Assembly (NCBI GenBank): GCA_020723485.1
Contig: DYIU01000001.1
Coordinates: forward strand, 186,001-250,000
Reading direction: 5' to 3'
DNA length: 64,000 nt
Source of the DNA: Acidimicrobium ferrooxidans
Lineage (GTDB): Bacteria > Actinomycetota > Geothermincolia > Fen-727 > Anoxymicrobiaceae
Shown: piece by piece, positions 43,402 to 50,539 of the stretch
How the letters are laid out: each line of letters starts with the position of its first letter
Numbering within the stretch: the first letter of the stretch is position 1
Notes under the pieces: model-generated
Seen by the model: only the letters and a program-made list of their open reading frames with translations
What the model was told of the DNA's origin: nothing
The model's database searches: none
Translations under genes and position numbers: made by a program

Positions 43402-43423
43402 CGGGGTCAGGTCACTTTGTTGC
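43402..43423. repeat. REP-like half element
   Basis: An exact copy of the dispersed core GGGGTCAGGTCACTTTGTTG with flanking C and C, in the convergent gap between the TIG lipoprotein and the hydrolase. Confidence 0.75.
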
Positions 43424-43453
43424 TTTCTGGTCGAAGGCTGCAACCGAAACCGG

Positions 43454-44251
43454 TCAGTCCAGGTATTGTGAAAGAAACCTACGCACTTCAGCGTTGAACG
43501 CTTCAGGTGCTTCAATGTTGCACTCATGGCCCGCGCCCGGGATTACCACCAGCTTCGACGTCCGGATCTTCGAATCCAGCTCCCTGGCCACTTTCGGGGG
43601 AGAGCGCCGGTCGAGCTCGCCGTAGAGCAGCAGGGTCGGCACTTCGATGGTCGGCAGTACGTCGCGGAGGTCGGCCTCGGCGAAAGCGTTCAGCATCGCA
43701 CGCATGCCCGCCGGGTGAAACTCCGATATCATCGCCACGGTCTCGTCGACCACCTCTTGTGGCACGGCGCCCGAGAACAGCGTCGGGAGCCATTCGGCAA
43801 CTACTTCCTGCGGGGGCATATGAGATTGCCGTCGCGCATTTTCGACGCGAGCCTCGACCTCTTCGGGGGGAAGTGAGCCTGCCCAACCGGCGTACGCCGA
43901 AGCGAGCAGGAGCGTCCTTGGGACTGTGGGGTACCTGCGGTAGAACTCCAGAGCGAGGCCGCTTCCGAACGAATGGCCCAGAAGGTGGGGTCGCTCGATG
44001 CCGACCTTCCTGATGAACTCCGCCAGGCAGTCCGCAAAGTCGGACAGCCGGAAATTCTCTGGTGGGTCCGATGATGCGCCGCAACCGGGGGCATCCCAGG
44101 CCACGACGGTGAACGCGTCTGACAGCCCCTCCAACTGCCTGCGCCACGAACGGCTGTCGCTCATGGCGCCGTGAAGCAGCACCAGGGGCGGACCCGCGCC
44201 CCTGCGTTCGAATCCTATCCGGAAATCACCTACGTAGCTGACATCCATCAT
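43454..44251 (-). CDS. Alpha/beta-hydrolase
   Basis: A 265-residue soluble alpha/beta-hydrolase. LLHGAM is the oxyanion loop, Ser94 is in LGHSFGSG, the Asp follows LLLYGELD and the His is in GAGHECN. It belongs to the broad MhpC/BPHA-like group (C-C bond hydrolases, esterases, haloperoxidase-like). The substrate cannot be told. The start is ATG 44251 or the adjacent ATG 44248; the ribosome site is weak (GAGAG). Confidence 0.88.
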   Translation of the reverse strand: MMDVSYVGDFRIGFERRGAGPPLVLLHGAMSDSRSWRRQLEGLSDAFTVVAWDAPGCGASSDPPENFRLSDFADCLAEFIRKVGIERPHLLGHSFGSGLALEFYRRYPTVPRTLLLASAYAGWAGSLPPEEVEARVENARRQSHMPPQEVVAEWLPTLFSGAVPQEVVDETVAMISEFHPAGMRAMLNAFAEADLRDVLPTIEVPTLLLYGELDRRSPPKVARELDSKIRTSKLVVIPGAGHECNIEAPEAFNAEVRRFLSQYLD

Positions 44252-44336
44252 CTCTCAGGTCTTCAGCCAGTCCGAGTCAGAACACATCATGTCTGTTGCG
44301 CTTCCACGCCTCACCCTTTAACCCTTCACAAGGCAC

Positions 44337-44359
44337 GGGTGGGATTCGAACCCGTCGCT
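44337..44359 (-). other. tRNA T-arm-like fragment
   Basis: The plus-strand sequence begins GGGTGGGATTCGAACC, identical to the T-arm region of the nearby tRNA-Ser genes, and continues CGTCGCT. The T-stem does not pair properly and no tRNA body follows. It matches the fragment at 57295-57317 with one mismatch. It is part of the gene-free stretch 44252-44568. Confidence 0.6.
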
Positions 44360-44418
44360 CGGGAGACGGCCGTCGGTACAGGCGCTGGATTGGGGTGGCG
44401 GCTCCCTCGCTCCCCGAA

Positions 44419-44485
44419 GGGGGACTCTGAGTCCCCCCTCGGAGCTCCCCCCTGATGTTGGATTGCGGGGGGATGCTCCCCCCGC
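44419..44485. repeat. Pair of strong GC hairpins
   Basis: GGGGGACT-CTG-AGTCCCCC (44419-44437) and GCGGGGGGA-TGC-TCCCCCCGC (44465-44485) are perfect hairpins with 3-nt loops. The first can also be drawn as an anticodon-like stem with loop CTCTGAG, but no other tRNA arm is present. Confidence 0.6.
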
Positions 44486-44502
44486 AAAAGAAGACCCCCC
44501 TG

Positions 44503-44527
44503 TGTGTTCGAATCCCACCCTCCAATT
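44503..44527 (+). other. Inverted tRNA T-arm-like fragment
   Basis: GTGTG-TTCGAAT-CCCAC followed by CCTCC looks like the 3' end of a tRNA on the plus strand with one T-stem mismatch. The rest of a tRNA is missing. It is opposite in direction to tRNA-Ser(CGA). Confidence 0.5.
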
Positions 44528-44565
44528 GAATGGGCTACAGGAGGAGATGTTTCGTGAGTATTGTG

Positions 44566-44655
<90 letters not shown>

Positions 44656-44790
44656 GCCGAATATATTATCCGATTCACCGCCCGTGTGCGCCGTTCGGGG
44701 TAGGAATATGCCCTAAAAGCGGAGTCCGGCTTCAGGGAGGCGTGGATTCAGTCGAATCAGACATTGAAGGGAAGCCTTTTCTCAGGAACG

Positions 44791-45192
44791 GTGAGGTCGT
44801 TGAAGAAGGTACTCGTCGTCGATGACGACAAGCTGATTGTCAAGATCATTACTATCGAGCTGGAAGCGCGCGGCTACGAGGTCCAGTGCGCCTACAACGG
44901 CAAGGAAGGCCTCGAGTCCGCCCTCGCGAACGAGCCGGGCCTCATACTCCTCGACATCATGATGCCGGTGATGGGTGGGCTCGAGATGCTCGAAGAGCTC
45001 CGCAAGGTCTCGCAGATACCCGTGATAATCATCTCGGCTTACGGGAACGAAGAGACCGTGGAGAAGGCGCGCGCTCTTGGCATTGAGTGCTTCCTGAACA
45101 AGCCGTTCCAGATGGAGGCCATGGCCGAGATGGTCGAGATCGTCTTTGACATGAACGTGCTCGACGACTTCGGCGAGATAGGCGCCGGCTGA
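44791..45192 (+). CDS. Stand-alone response-regulator receiver (paralog)
   Basis: A 133-residue single receiver domain: VVDDDK acidic pocket, Asp55 in LILLDIM, VIIISAYGN, and Lys in CFLNKPFQ. It has no output domain. The GTG at 44791 makes it the same length as the paralog at 28643-29044 and the two align without gaps; a TTG at 44800 is an alternative. Orphan receivers of this type can act as phosphorelay shuttles. No kinase gene is adjacent; the orphan kinase at 7535 is the only candidate in the window. Confidence 0.9.
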   Translation: MRSLKKVLVVDDDKLIVKIITIELEARGYEVQCAYNGKEGLESALANEPGLILLDIMMPVMGGLEMLEELRKVSQIPVIIISAYGNEETVEKARALGIECFLNKPFQMEAMAEMVEIVFDMNVLDDFGEIGAG

Positions 45193-45204
45193 GCACTCAG
45201 CAGA

Positions 45205-45230
45205 GAGGGCGGCCGGTAGAGGCCGCCCTC
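45205..45230. terminator. Hairpin between convergent genes
   Basis: GAGGGCGGCC and GGCCGCCCTC form a 10-bp stem with a 6-nt loop between the receiver and the nitronate monooxygenase gene. No U-tract follows. Confidence 0.55.
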
Positions 45231-45249
45231 GAATCCAGTCTGTCCAGCC

Positions 45250-46401
45250 TTACTTCGCCTTGACGCTATCGGGGAGCTTCTTCGTCAGGATGTCGGCCGC
45301 CTGCTCCACCATGTCGCCCAGCACCTCTCCAGCGGGCTTTATCTCGTTGATCATGCCCGATGCCTGCCCTGCAAAGCCCCCTATGTAGTCCTCGACGTTC
45401 TGGTCGATGAACGCGCGGAGCAGGGCGCTCGATATCATTATCTGCATCGGGAAGGGCAGCGGCGTCAGCCCGGACGCGTCCCAGGCGTCGTGGAACCGCG
45501 AGTAGATGGAGCGCAGGGTCTTGCCGGTGAACATGGTGCTCACGCGGGTGTCCTCGTCGTTGGCCTCCACTATGTGCTGCTTGATGATGTCCGGGGCACC
45601 GCCCTCCGTGGTGGCGAGGAAACGCGTCCCCACCCAGACGCCGACGCACCCCATCGCGAGCGCCCCCGCGAGGCCCCGGCCGTCCGCTATGCCACCCGCT
45701 GCCAACACGGGAACCGGGTAGGCCGCGTCGATGCAGGGGGGGACGAGCGCCATGGTGCCTATCCTCCCCGTGTGCCCGCCGGCCTCGTGGCCCTGGGCGA
45801 CCAGGAGGTCAATGCCCGAGTCAGCCATTCGCTTGGCATTCTTCGTGTTGCCGGTGATGGCGAGCACCTTCACGCCCGCGGCGTGCGCGTCGTCCACCAT
45901 CCAGCCGGGGTTTCCCAGGCCGGCGCAGAAGAGCGGTATCTTCTCATCGATGCAGACCTGCACTGCCTCCTGCGGACGCATGGTTGTGGTGTTGCTCTGC
46001 ACCACTATCTCGACCTCTGTGACCCCCAGGTCGCTGCGCATCTTGTCTATCCAGTCCTGGTACTCCTGCGGCAGGGTCTTGATGATGTCGCCGAGCGGTA
46101 TCTCGCTCGGGCCCGCCGCCAGCTCGTCTGCGCCCGCCAGGTTCTTGGGTAGGAGCAGGTCCACTCCGTAGGGCCGGTTGGTTCTGGACTTGATCTCGCG
46201 GATGGCGTCCCGCAGCTCGTCGATGGAGTAGCCGCTTCCACCCAGCACGCCCATGCCGCCCGCCTCCGAGACGGCTACCACGAGGTCGACCGGGGCGCCG
46301 GTCTCCTCGCCCAGCAGGTTGGGCCCCATCCCGGCGCTCATTATCGGGTACTCGATGTCGAGCATGTCGCAGAGACTGGTCCGTAGCACTCTCTTGCCCA
46401 T
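45250..46401 (-). CDS. Nitronate monooxygenase/FabK-like flavoprotein
   Basis: A 383-residue TIM-barrel FMN enzyme. YPIMSAGMGP opens the barrel, VDLLLPKNLAG follows, the catalytic-type His sits in LVAQGHEAGGHTGRIGT, and PVLAAGGIADGRGLAGALAMGCVGVWVGTRFL is the phosphate-binding region. Members oxidise alkyl nitronates or reduce enoyl thioesters; sequence alone does not decide. AAAGGGG precedes the ATG. Confidence 0.88.
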   Translation of the reverse strand: MGKRVLRTSLCDMLDIEYPIMSAGMGPNLLGEETGAPVDLVVAVSEAGGMGVLGGSGYSIDELRDAIREIKSRTNRPYGVDLLLPKNLAGADELAAGPSEIPLGDIIKTLPQEYQDWIDKMRSDLGVTEVEIVVQSNTTTMRPQEAVQVCIDEKIPLFCAGLGNPGWMVDDAHAAGVKVLAITGNTKNAKRMADSGIDLLVAQGHEAGGHTGRIGTMALVPPCIDAAYPVPVLAAGGIADGRGLAGALAMGCVGVWVGTRFLATTEGGAPDIIKQHIVEANDEDTRVSTMFTGKTLRSIYSRFHDAWDASGLTPLPFPMQIMISSALLRAFIDQNVEDYIGGFAGQASGMINEIKPAGEVLGDMVEQAADILTKKLPDSVKAK

Positions 46402-46504
46402 TTGGTCGCCCCTTTCATCCGGAATACCGCTGCTTGGCGGCAGTTAAGGACAGTGCCGGGACTATCTTATTCCTTTGGGGGAGCTATGCAAGTGGGGATT
46501 CTGC

Positions 46505-46954
46505 TTACCGACGGTCAGTAAAGAAATCCCTGAGGAGAGCCGAGCATTCCTCCTCGAGCACGCCGGCTATGACTGACGCGGCGTGTCCCAGCCTCCCGTC
46601 CTCGAGGATGTCGTAGACGGACCCGCCCGCCCCGGCGGCCGGGTCGCTCGCGCCGAACACCACGGCCCCCACGCGCGCCAGTACGACCGCGCCCGCGCAC
46701 ATGGCGCAGGGCTCGAGGGTCACGTAGAGGGTGGCGCCGGGCAGACGCCAGTCACCCAGCTTCGCGCAGGCGGCGCGGAGGGCCAGGATCTCGGCGTGGC
46801 CGCTGGGGTCGGCCGTGGTCTCGCGCCGGTTGTGGTCGCGCGAGAGCACCAGCCCGTCCTGGACAACGACCGCTCCGACCGGCACCTCGCCCAGGTCCCG
46901 AGCCTTTTCCGCCTCGTCGAGCGCTATTCTCATGTAGTCGGCATGTGAGGCCAA
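46505..46954 (-). CDS. tadA: tRNA-adenosine deaminase
   Basis: A 149-residue zinc deaminase. HAE (53-55) and PCAMC (82-86) bind zinc and supply the proton-shuttle Glu. The N-terminal MRIALDEAEKARDLGEVPVGAVVV is typical of TadA, which makes inosine-34 in tRNA-Arg(ACG). The window also carries a tRNA-Arg(ACG) gene. The TTG at 46954 retains the usual H-x3-M start region; the ATG at 46933 is the alternative. A canonical terminator (46966-46990) just upstream on the same strand separates it from the coiled-coil operon. Confidence 0.9.
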   Translation of the reverse strand: MASHADYMRIALDEAEKARDLGEVPVGAVVVQDGLVLSRDHNRRETTADPSGHAEILALRAACAKLGDWRLPGATLYVTLEPCAMCAGAVVLARVGAVVFGASDPAAGAGGSVYDILEDGRLGHAASVIAGVLEEECSALLRDFFTDRR

Positions 46955-46965
46955 CCGAACCCCCG

Positions 46966-46990
46966 AAAAAAGAGCCGGCCGGAGGCCGGC
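46966..46990 (-). terminator. Intrinsic terminator of the coiled-coil operon
   Basis: On the minus strand GCCGGCC-TCC-GGCCGGC is followed by TCTTTTTTC, a textbook stem and U-tract. It ends transcription coming from 50346-47158 before tadA. A second hairpin (47044-47069, 10-bp stem) lies upstream of it. Confidence 0.85.
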
Positions 46991-47043
46991 GCTACAGATG
47001 ATACCCCTTGTGGCGTCGCCGCGCGACAACGACGCAAAGGGGA

Positions 47044-47069
47044 GAGCCGGGCCCGTATAGGCCCGGCTC
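47044..47069. terminator. Second hairpin before tadA
   Basis: GAGCCGGGCC and GGCCCGGCTC form a 10-bp stem with loop CGTATA. There is no clear U-tract; it may back up the terminator at 46966. Confidence 0.5.
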
Positions 47070-47123
47070 ATGTGGGGTTCAAGGGGAGGGGATATCTCTC
47101 CTGAATATGTCCTCCGCGCAACG

Positions 47124-47144
47124 CGGGGTCAGGTCACCTGTTGC
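47124..47144. repeat. REP-like half element
   Basis: CGGGGTCAGGTCACCTGTTGC, one substitution and one base shorter than the dispersed core. It lies 13 bases after the stop of the 59-aa gene. Confidence 0.65.
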
Positions 47145-47157
47145 ATTTATCGAGTCC

Positions 47158-47337
47158 TCACAGGTTGGCAAACGAGAACGCGAGGGCGGCGAGCGCCATC
47201 ACTGCATAGAGCCCGGTTATGGCGATCACGAGCTTCCTCTCGAGCCCGGGCTTGCGCGACGCGATGGCCTTGACCAGCCACGCCCCCAGCCCGACTGTCA
47301 CCACAGCCGCGGCCAGCGAAAGCGTCATGAAGAACAT
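47158..47337 (-). CDS. 59-aa two-helix membrane protein
   Basis: A short gene encoding MFFMTLSLAAAVVTVGLGAW, then a basic loop (KAIASRKPGLERK), then a second hydrophobic helix (LVIAITGLYAVMALAALAF). Two transmembrane helices with the basic loop inside are predicted. The ATG at 47337 lies 11 bases after the stop of the previous gene, with AGGGG upstream, so it is the last gene of the coiled-coil operon. The frame, spacing and composition support a real gene. The family is not recognised; a holdfast or assembly subunit is possible. Confidence 0.65.
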   Translation of the reverse strand: MFFMTLSLAAAVVTVGLGAWLVKAIASRKPGLERKLVIAITGLYAVMALAALAFSFANL

Positions 47338-47348
47338 CTCATCGCCCC

Positions 47349-47861
47349 CTAGTACCTTCCCTGCATCATATTGGCTATGTCGGCCGCCGCCCCGTTCGTA
47401 CTTGCCAGACCGCCGGCCATGGCCCCGAGGGCGCCTACAGTGCGGTTTATGAAGCTGAGGGTGACGGACGTGCGCTCCGCCACGACGGACAGCGGGCCCT
47501 TGGCATCGGCGACCGCACCCTTGAGGCCGGTGATACCCGCGTTGCTCCGGTCCAGGTATTCGGCCGTTATGCCCTGAAGCGCGTTCGCGTTATCCACCAG
47601 CACGTTCATCTGCTCGACTACGGTCACCAGGGACTTCAGGTCCTCCAGCATCTTGCGCGTCTTGCCGGTCATCTCCTCGGTTGGCGTGAAGGCGCCGGTT
47701 ATGTCCTCAATGGAGCTGTTCTGTTCCTCGACTCCCTCGAGGAGCGCGGCCTGCTTCTTACCCATCTTTCCCTGGACCTCAATGACCTTGACCAGCGACA
47801 ATCCCGTTACCACGAGGCTTCCCGCTATCACCAGGTACAGGAACAGCTTGACGGCCTTCAT
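47349..47861 (-). CDS. Single-anchor helical ectodomain protein (coiled-coil operon gene 5)
   Basis: A 170-residue protein with one N-terminal transmembrane helix (about residues 5-26) and an all-helical outside region. It contains NSSIEDITGAFTPTEEMTGKTRKMLEDL; the PTEE motif recurs in the gene at 48711 and SIED in the gene at 49292, which indicates paralogy. It lacks Cys and has no known domain. GAGGTG precedes the ATG. Ten bases separate it from the previous stop. Confidence 0.8.
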   Translation of the reverse strand: MKAVKLFLYLVIAGSLVVTGLSLVKVIEVQGKMGKKQAALLEGVEEQNSSIEDITGAFTPTEEMTGKTRKMLEDLKSLVTVVEQMNVLVDNANALQGITAEYLDRSNAGITGLKGAVADAKGPLSVVAERTSVTLSFINRTVGALGAMAGGLASTNGAAADIANMMQGRY

Positions 47862-47871
47862 CGCTTACACC

Positions 47872-48693
47872 TCACTTCAACAGGTTCTTGAGCGGGTCGA
47901 GCAGCGGCGAGAGTATGTTGTTCGTCAACCCGTTGACCGTGTCGACAGTCCCATCGAGCACCTGGTCGACCCCTGTCACCAGCTCCTGCGTCAGGGTCTG
48001 GACGGGTCCGGGCGCCGACGGCGTGCTCTTGCGCGCGCCCTGCGTGGAGGACGCGGCAACCGCCGCGGCGGCCGGTTTCGGCATGAAGTCTCCCAGGCGG
48101 GAGAGTATGTCGCCCTTCATGTACGCCTTGGCCTTGAGGCTGTAAGGCTGTATCGCCGCCAGGTACCCCAGCGTCGAGTCGAACAGCCCCGAGATGTTCG
48201 ACGCGATCCCGACCATGTCGGACGTCCCCGCCACGACGGCACCGGTGAGGTCGAGCGCGGAGCCCATCGAAGCGAGCAGCTCTCCCATGACAGGGTCGAG
48301 TCCCTGCACGCCGGACAGGGTCGTGAGCAGCTTGCCGTTCAGGACAGAGATGGACTGGTTGGTCTGCGTCAGCAGCGGCTTCTGCCCGCCCATCAACTCG
48401 TTCAGCCGGTCGACCACCACGAGCTGCTCCTCGAGCAGCCCGTTCGTCTCGGCAAGCAGGTCGAGCTTCTTGTCGAGGACCGAGACGTTTGACCCGACCT
48501 CTCCCATTATGTCGTTCATGTCCTTCATGGTGCCCAGGCTTTCGTCAACCATGTTGAAGATGTTGTACTTCTTGTTGAGTTTGCCGACGGCCCCGCTGGT
48601 GGCCAGGCCGTGAGCGATGACGAAGACCCCTGCGAGCACCACGCCCATCGCGACAACCAGTGAGAACTTCTTGCCCATCGAGTATTTCCTCAT
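47872..48693 (-). CDS. Single-anchor helical ectodomain protein (coiled-coil operon gene 4)
   Basis: A 273-residue protein, the longest of the operon. A transmembrane helix (about 10-31) is followed by a helical region with repeated Leu/Asn-rich heptads (VLDKKLDLLAETNGLLEEQL, VVVDRLNELM) up to residue 200. An Ala/Ser/Pro linker (PKPAAAAVAASSTQGARKSTPSAP) follows, then a second helical part ending in a Leu/Asn/Pro-rich tail (NNILSPLLDPLKNLLK). The linker suggests it spans cell wall. GAGGAGAAG precedes the ATG. No known domain is recognised. Confidence 0.8.
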   Translation of the reverse strand: MRKYSMGKKFSLVVAMGVVLAGVFVIAHGLATSGAVGKLNKKYNIFNMVDESLGTMKDMNDIMGEVGSNVSVLDKKLDLLAETNGLLEEQLVVVDRLNELMGGQKPLLTQTNQSISVLNGKLLTTLSGVQGLDPVMGELLASMGSALDLTGAVVAGTSDMVGIASNISGLFDSTLGYLAAIQPYSLKAKAYMKGDILSRLGDFMPKPAAAAVAASSTQGARKSTPSAPGPVQTLTQELVTGVDQVLDGTVDTVNGLTNNILSPLLDPLKNLLK

Positions 48694-48710
48694 CTTCTCC
48701 TCACCTCTCC

Positions 48711-49280
48711 TCAGGGAAGGACCGGCAGCGCGAAAGTGAACAGCACGCGGTACGTCGCAGAGTTGGCCAGCTTGCTCCTCATCTGTGCCATCTCGGCGGC
48801 TATGGCGCCGTTCAGCCGGTTTATCTCGTCCAGGGTCCCCAGCGAGGCCTCGGAGGCCAGGTTGCTGCTCTCCACCGCGCTGGCAAGCTGGTTGATATAG
48901 GGTATGAGCTCGTTCAGGGATGCGGTGAGCTCATCGGTGTCAGACCTCACGGACAGGAGCACGCCGTTCGTCTCGCCGATGGTCGCCACCATCGCGGCAA
49001 GGCCGTCGCGCATCCCGCTCATACCCTCGAGGATCTCGCTTATGTAATTGCCGACAGTCCCCGCCTTGTCGTTGAGCTCCTCGGTGGGTTTGAGGGCTCC
49101 CTTCATCCCCTTGTTGAGCCCGGTCGACTCGGCGATCTGACTGTCGACCTTCACTATCTTCCTGTCCACGTTCTTCGCCACGCCGAGCGTCGCGACGGTC
49201 CCGATGGCGGTTATGAGCGCAACCGCGGCAGCCGTGGCGAGCACTCCCGTGCCCAGGACCTTTTTCATGAAAGCCTTCAT
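48711..49280 (-). CDS. Single-anchor helical ectodomain protein (coiled-coil operon gene 3)
   Basis: A 189-residue protein with one N-terminal helix (MKKVLGTGVLATAAAVALITAIGT) and a helical ectodomain. KGALKPTEELNDKAGTVGNYISEILEGM carries the PTEE motif shared with the gene at 47349. The ATG at 49280 is preferred to 49286 because AAGGAG is then seven bases upstream. The C-terminus ends FTFALPVLP; it is hydrophobic but too short for a second membrane helix. Confidence 0.8.
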   Translation of the reverse strand: MKAFMKKVLGTGVLATAAAVALITAIGTVATLGVAKNVDRKIVKVDSQIAESTGLNKGMKGALKPTEELNDKAGTVGNYISEILEGMSGMRDGLAAMVATIGETNGVLLSVRSDTDELTASLNELIPYINQLASAVESSNLASEASLGTLDEINRLNGAIAAEMAQMRSKLANSATYRVLFTFALPVLP

Positions 49281-49291
49281 CCTCATACTCC

Positions 49292-49807
49292 TTATGGAAG
49301 CGCCGGCACGGAGTTGTTGTTTGCGGCGGCCAGGTCCCTCATCTGTGCGACTTTGCCAAGCTGCTCCTTGGCGGCGGCGCCTATCTCAGCGAGGAGGCCC
49401 CCCGCGTTGCCCATGATGCTCACGACGTCCCCCATCCTGGCAGTCATCGCGCCCGCCATCTCGATGTTCGCCACGATGACGGCGTCGATGGCCTGGTTGA
49501 CAGAGAGCAGGGAGTCGTTCATCGCCTTGATCTGGTCGGCGTTCCCCACTATCTCTCCGGCGGTGCCGTGGACGGACTTCATCTTGGCCATGATCGCGTC
49601 GAACTCGGTGACCATGTCCTCGATGCTCTCGCTCTTCTGGCCCATGGCGTTCTCGTACGCGATGGCCTTGCCGAGGAGCTTGCTGTTCTGCGAAAGCTGC
49701 GAGTCCAGCTTCTTCAGCTCCCCGAGCATCATCAGCGTGTTGAACATGAAGGCGACGAGCGCAACTACCCCGGCTATCTTTCCGTACTTGATGAGCTTCT
49801 GCTTCAT
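49292..49807 (-). CDS. Single-anchor helical ectodomain protein (coiled-coil operon gene 2)
   Basis: A 171-residue protein: basic start, transmembrane helix (about 11-29), then LKKLDSQLSQNSKLLGKAIAYENAMGQKSESIEDMVTEFD and further heptads rich in Met, Ala and Asn. It shares SIED and overall plan with its neighbours. The ATG at 49807 has AGAGGTG seven bases upstream; the frame start at 49816 does not. It ends NNNSVPALP. Confidence 0.8.
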   Translation of the reverse strand: MKQKLIKYGKIAGVVALVAFMFNTLMMLGELKKLDSQLSQNSKLLGKAIAYENAMGQKSESIEDMVTEFDAIMAKMKSVHGTAGEIVGNADQIKAMNDSLLSVNQAIDAVIVANIEMAGAMTARMGDVVSIMGNAGGLLAEIGAAAKEQLGKVAQMRDLAAANNNSVPALP

Positions 49808-49818
49808 GTCACACACCT

Positions 49819-50346
49819 CTACATGTTGCTCATTATCTCGAGCGCCCGGTCCATCTTGTTGTTTATTGTCTGGTTGACCGACTTGAACGCGTTCAGATTG
49901 GCGAACAGCGCCCGGACCAGGTCGAGGGTCTGCCCGGTCATGCCGAGCTGCGTCTCCGTGTCAGACTTGAGGCCTCCCTCGACGGCGAGGACCTGCTGGG
50001 CTATGCCGAGGACCCCGGCGACCTTGCCCTTCTGCGTCTCGACGATGCCCGCAAGCTCCTTGGTCGTCGCCATCTGCTTGCCGGCCCCCTCGTTGACCTG
50101 CTTGAGAAGGACAACCGAACCGGCCAGCTGCTCCTCTTTCTTATCCAGCGCCTCGATGACATCCACCAGGTTCTCGGTCTTCTCGTTGAGGTCCGTGACC
50201 TGCTTGTTGATGTTCTTGAGCTGGCCGGTGAGGTTCATCTTGACGACGCTCTCGGGTTGCGAGCAACCCCCGAGCAGGACCGCGCCGAGCGCGGCGGCCA
50301 GCAGCGTGAGCGCCGCGATTGCTCTTTTTACGGTGGTCACTTTCAT
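49819..50346 (-). CDS. Coiled-coil lipoprotein (coiled-coil operon gene 1)
   Basis: A 175-residue protein that opens the operon. The signal peptide ends with lipobox VLLGGC, predicting lipidation at Cys28. The rest is helical with clear heptads (QLKNINKQVTDLNEKTENLVDVIEALDKKEEQL). A predicted ECF-type promoter lies 56 bases upstream. GGAGGT precedes the ATG. It may anchor the assembly in the outer leaflet while the paralogs are held by uncleaved helices. Confidence 0.82.
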   Translation of the reverse strand: MKVTTVKRAIAALTLLAAALGAVLLGGCSQPESVVKMNLTGQLKNINKQVTDLNEKTENLVDVIEALDKKEEQLAGSVVLLKQVNEGAGKQMATTKELAGIVETQKGKVAGVLGIAQQVLAVEGGLKSDTETQLGMTGQTLDLVRALFANLNAFKSVNQTINNKMDRALEIMSNM

Positions 50347-50401
50347 CGTTGCCGTACCTCCGTTGACCGCGAGGCTTTTCCGTTTCCGGCCATCAATACG
50401 G

Positions 50402-50430
50402 GCGACCCGGTTTTTTCATGCGGGGGTTCC
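50402..50430 (-). promoter_or_regulatory. Candidate ECF-type promoter of the coiled-coil operon
   Basis: On the minus strand GGAACC (50425-50430) and GGTCGC (50402-50407) are 17 bases apart, resembling ECF -35 GGAAC and -10 CGTC boxes, 56 bases before the 50346 ATG. CGGACGA/TCGTCCG (50430-50457) forms an inverted repeat just beyond. No housekeeping promoter is clear in this divergent gap. Confidence 0.35.
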
Positions 50431-50539
50431 GGACGAATGATTGCCGGCGCTCGTCCGTATGCATCTTCCGTAAGGCGGATATGTCACTCGAGGGGATTCG
50501 AGGCAAGGCCCGGGTCCCGGACACAGAAGGAGGGCGAAA

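Noticed and set aside
44419-44437. Possible tRNA-Gln from the loop CTCTGAG in a GC stem
   Set aside because: The sequence gives an anticodon-like CTG, but no D-arm, acceptor pairing or matching T-arm can be built around it, so it is only a hairpin.
44400-44530. Selenocysteine tRNA in the long GC-hairpin stretch
   Set aside because: The long arm looked suggestive, but there is no TCA anticodon loop and the acceptor ends do not pair.
47349-50346. Methyl-accepting chemotaxis or Mce-type proteins as explanation of the coiled-coil operon
   Set aside because: Single N-terminal helix plus heptads is similar, but no HAMP or signalling domain, no MlaD/Mce domain and no permease or ATPase gene is present.
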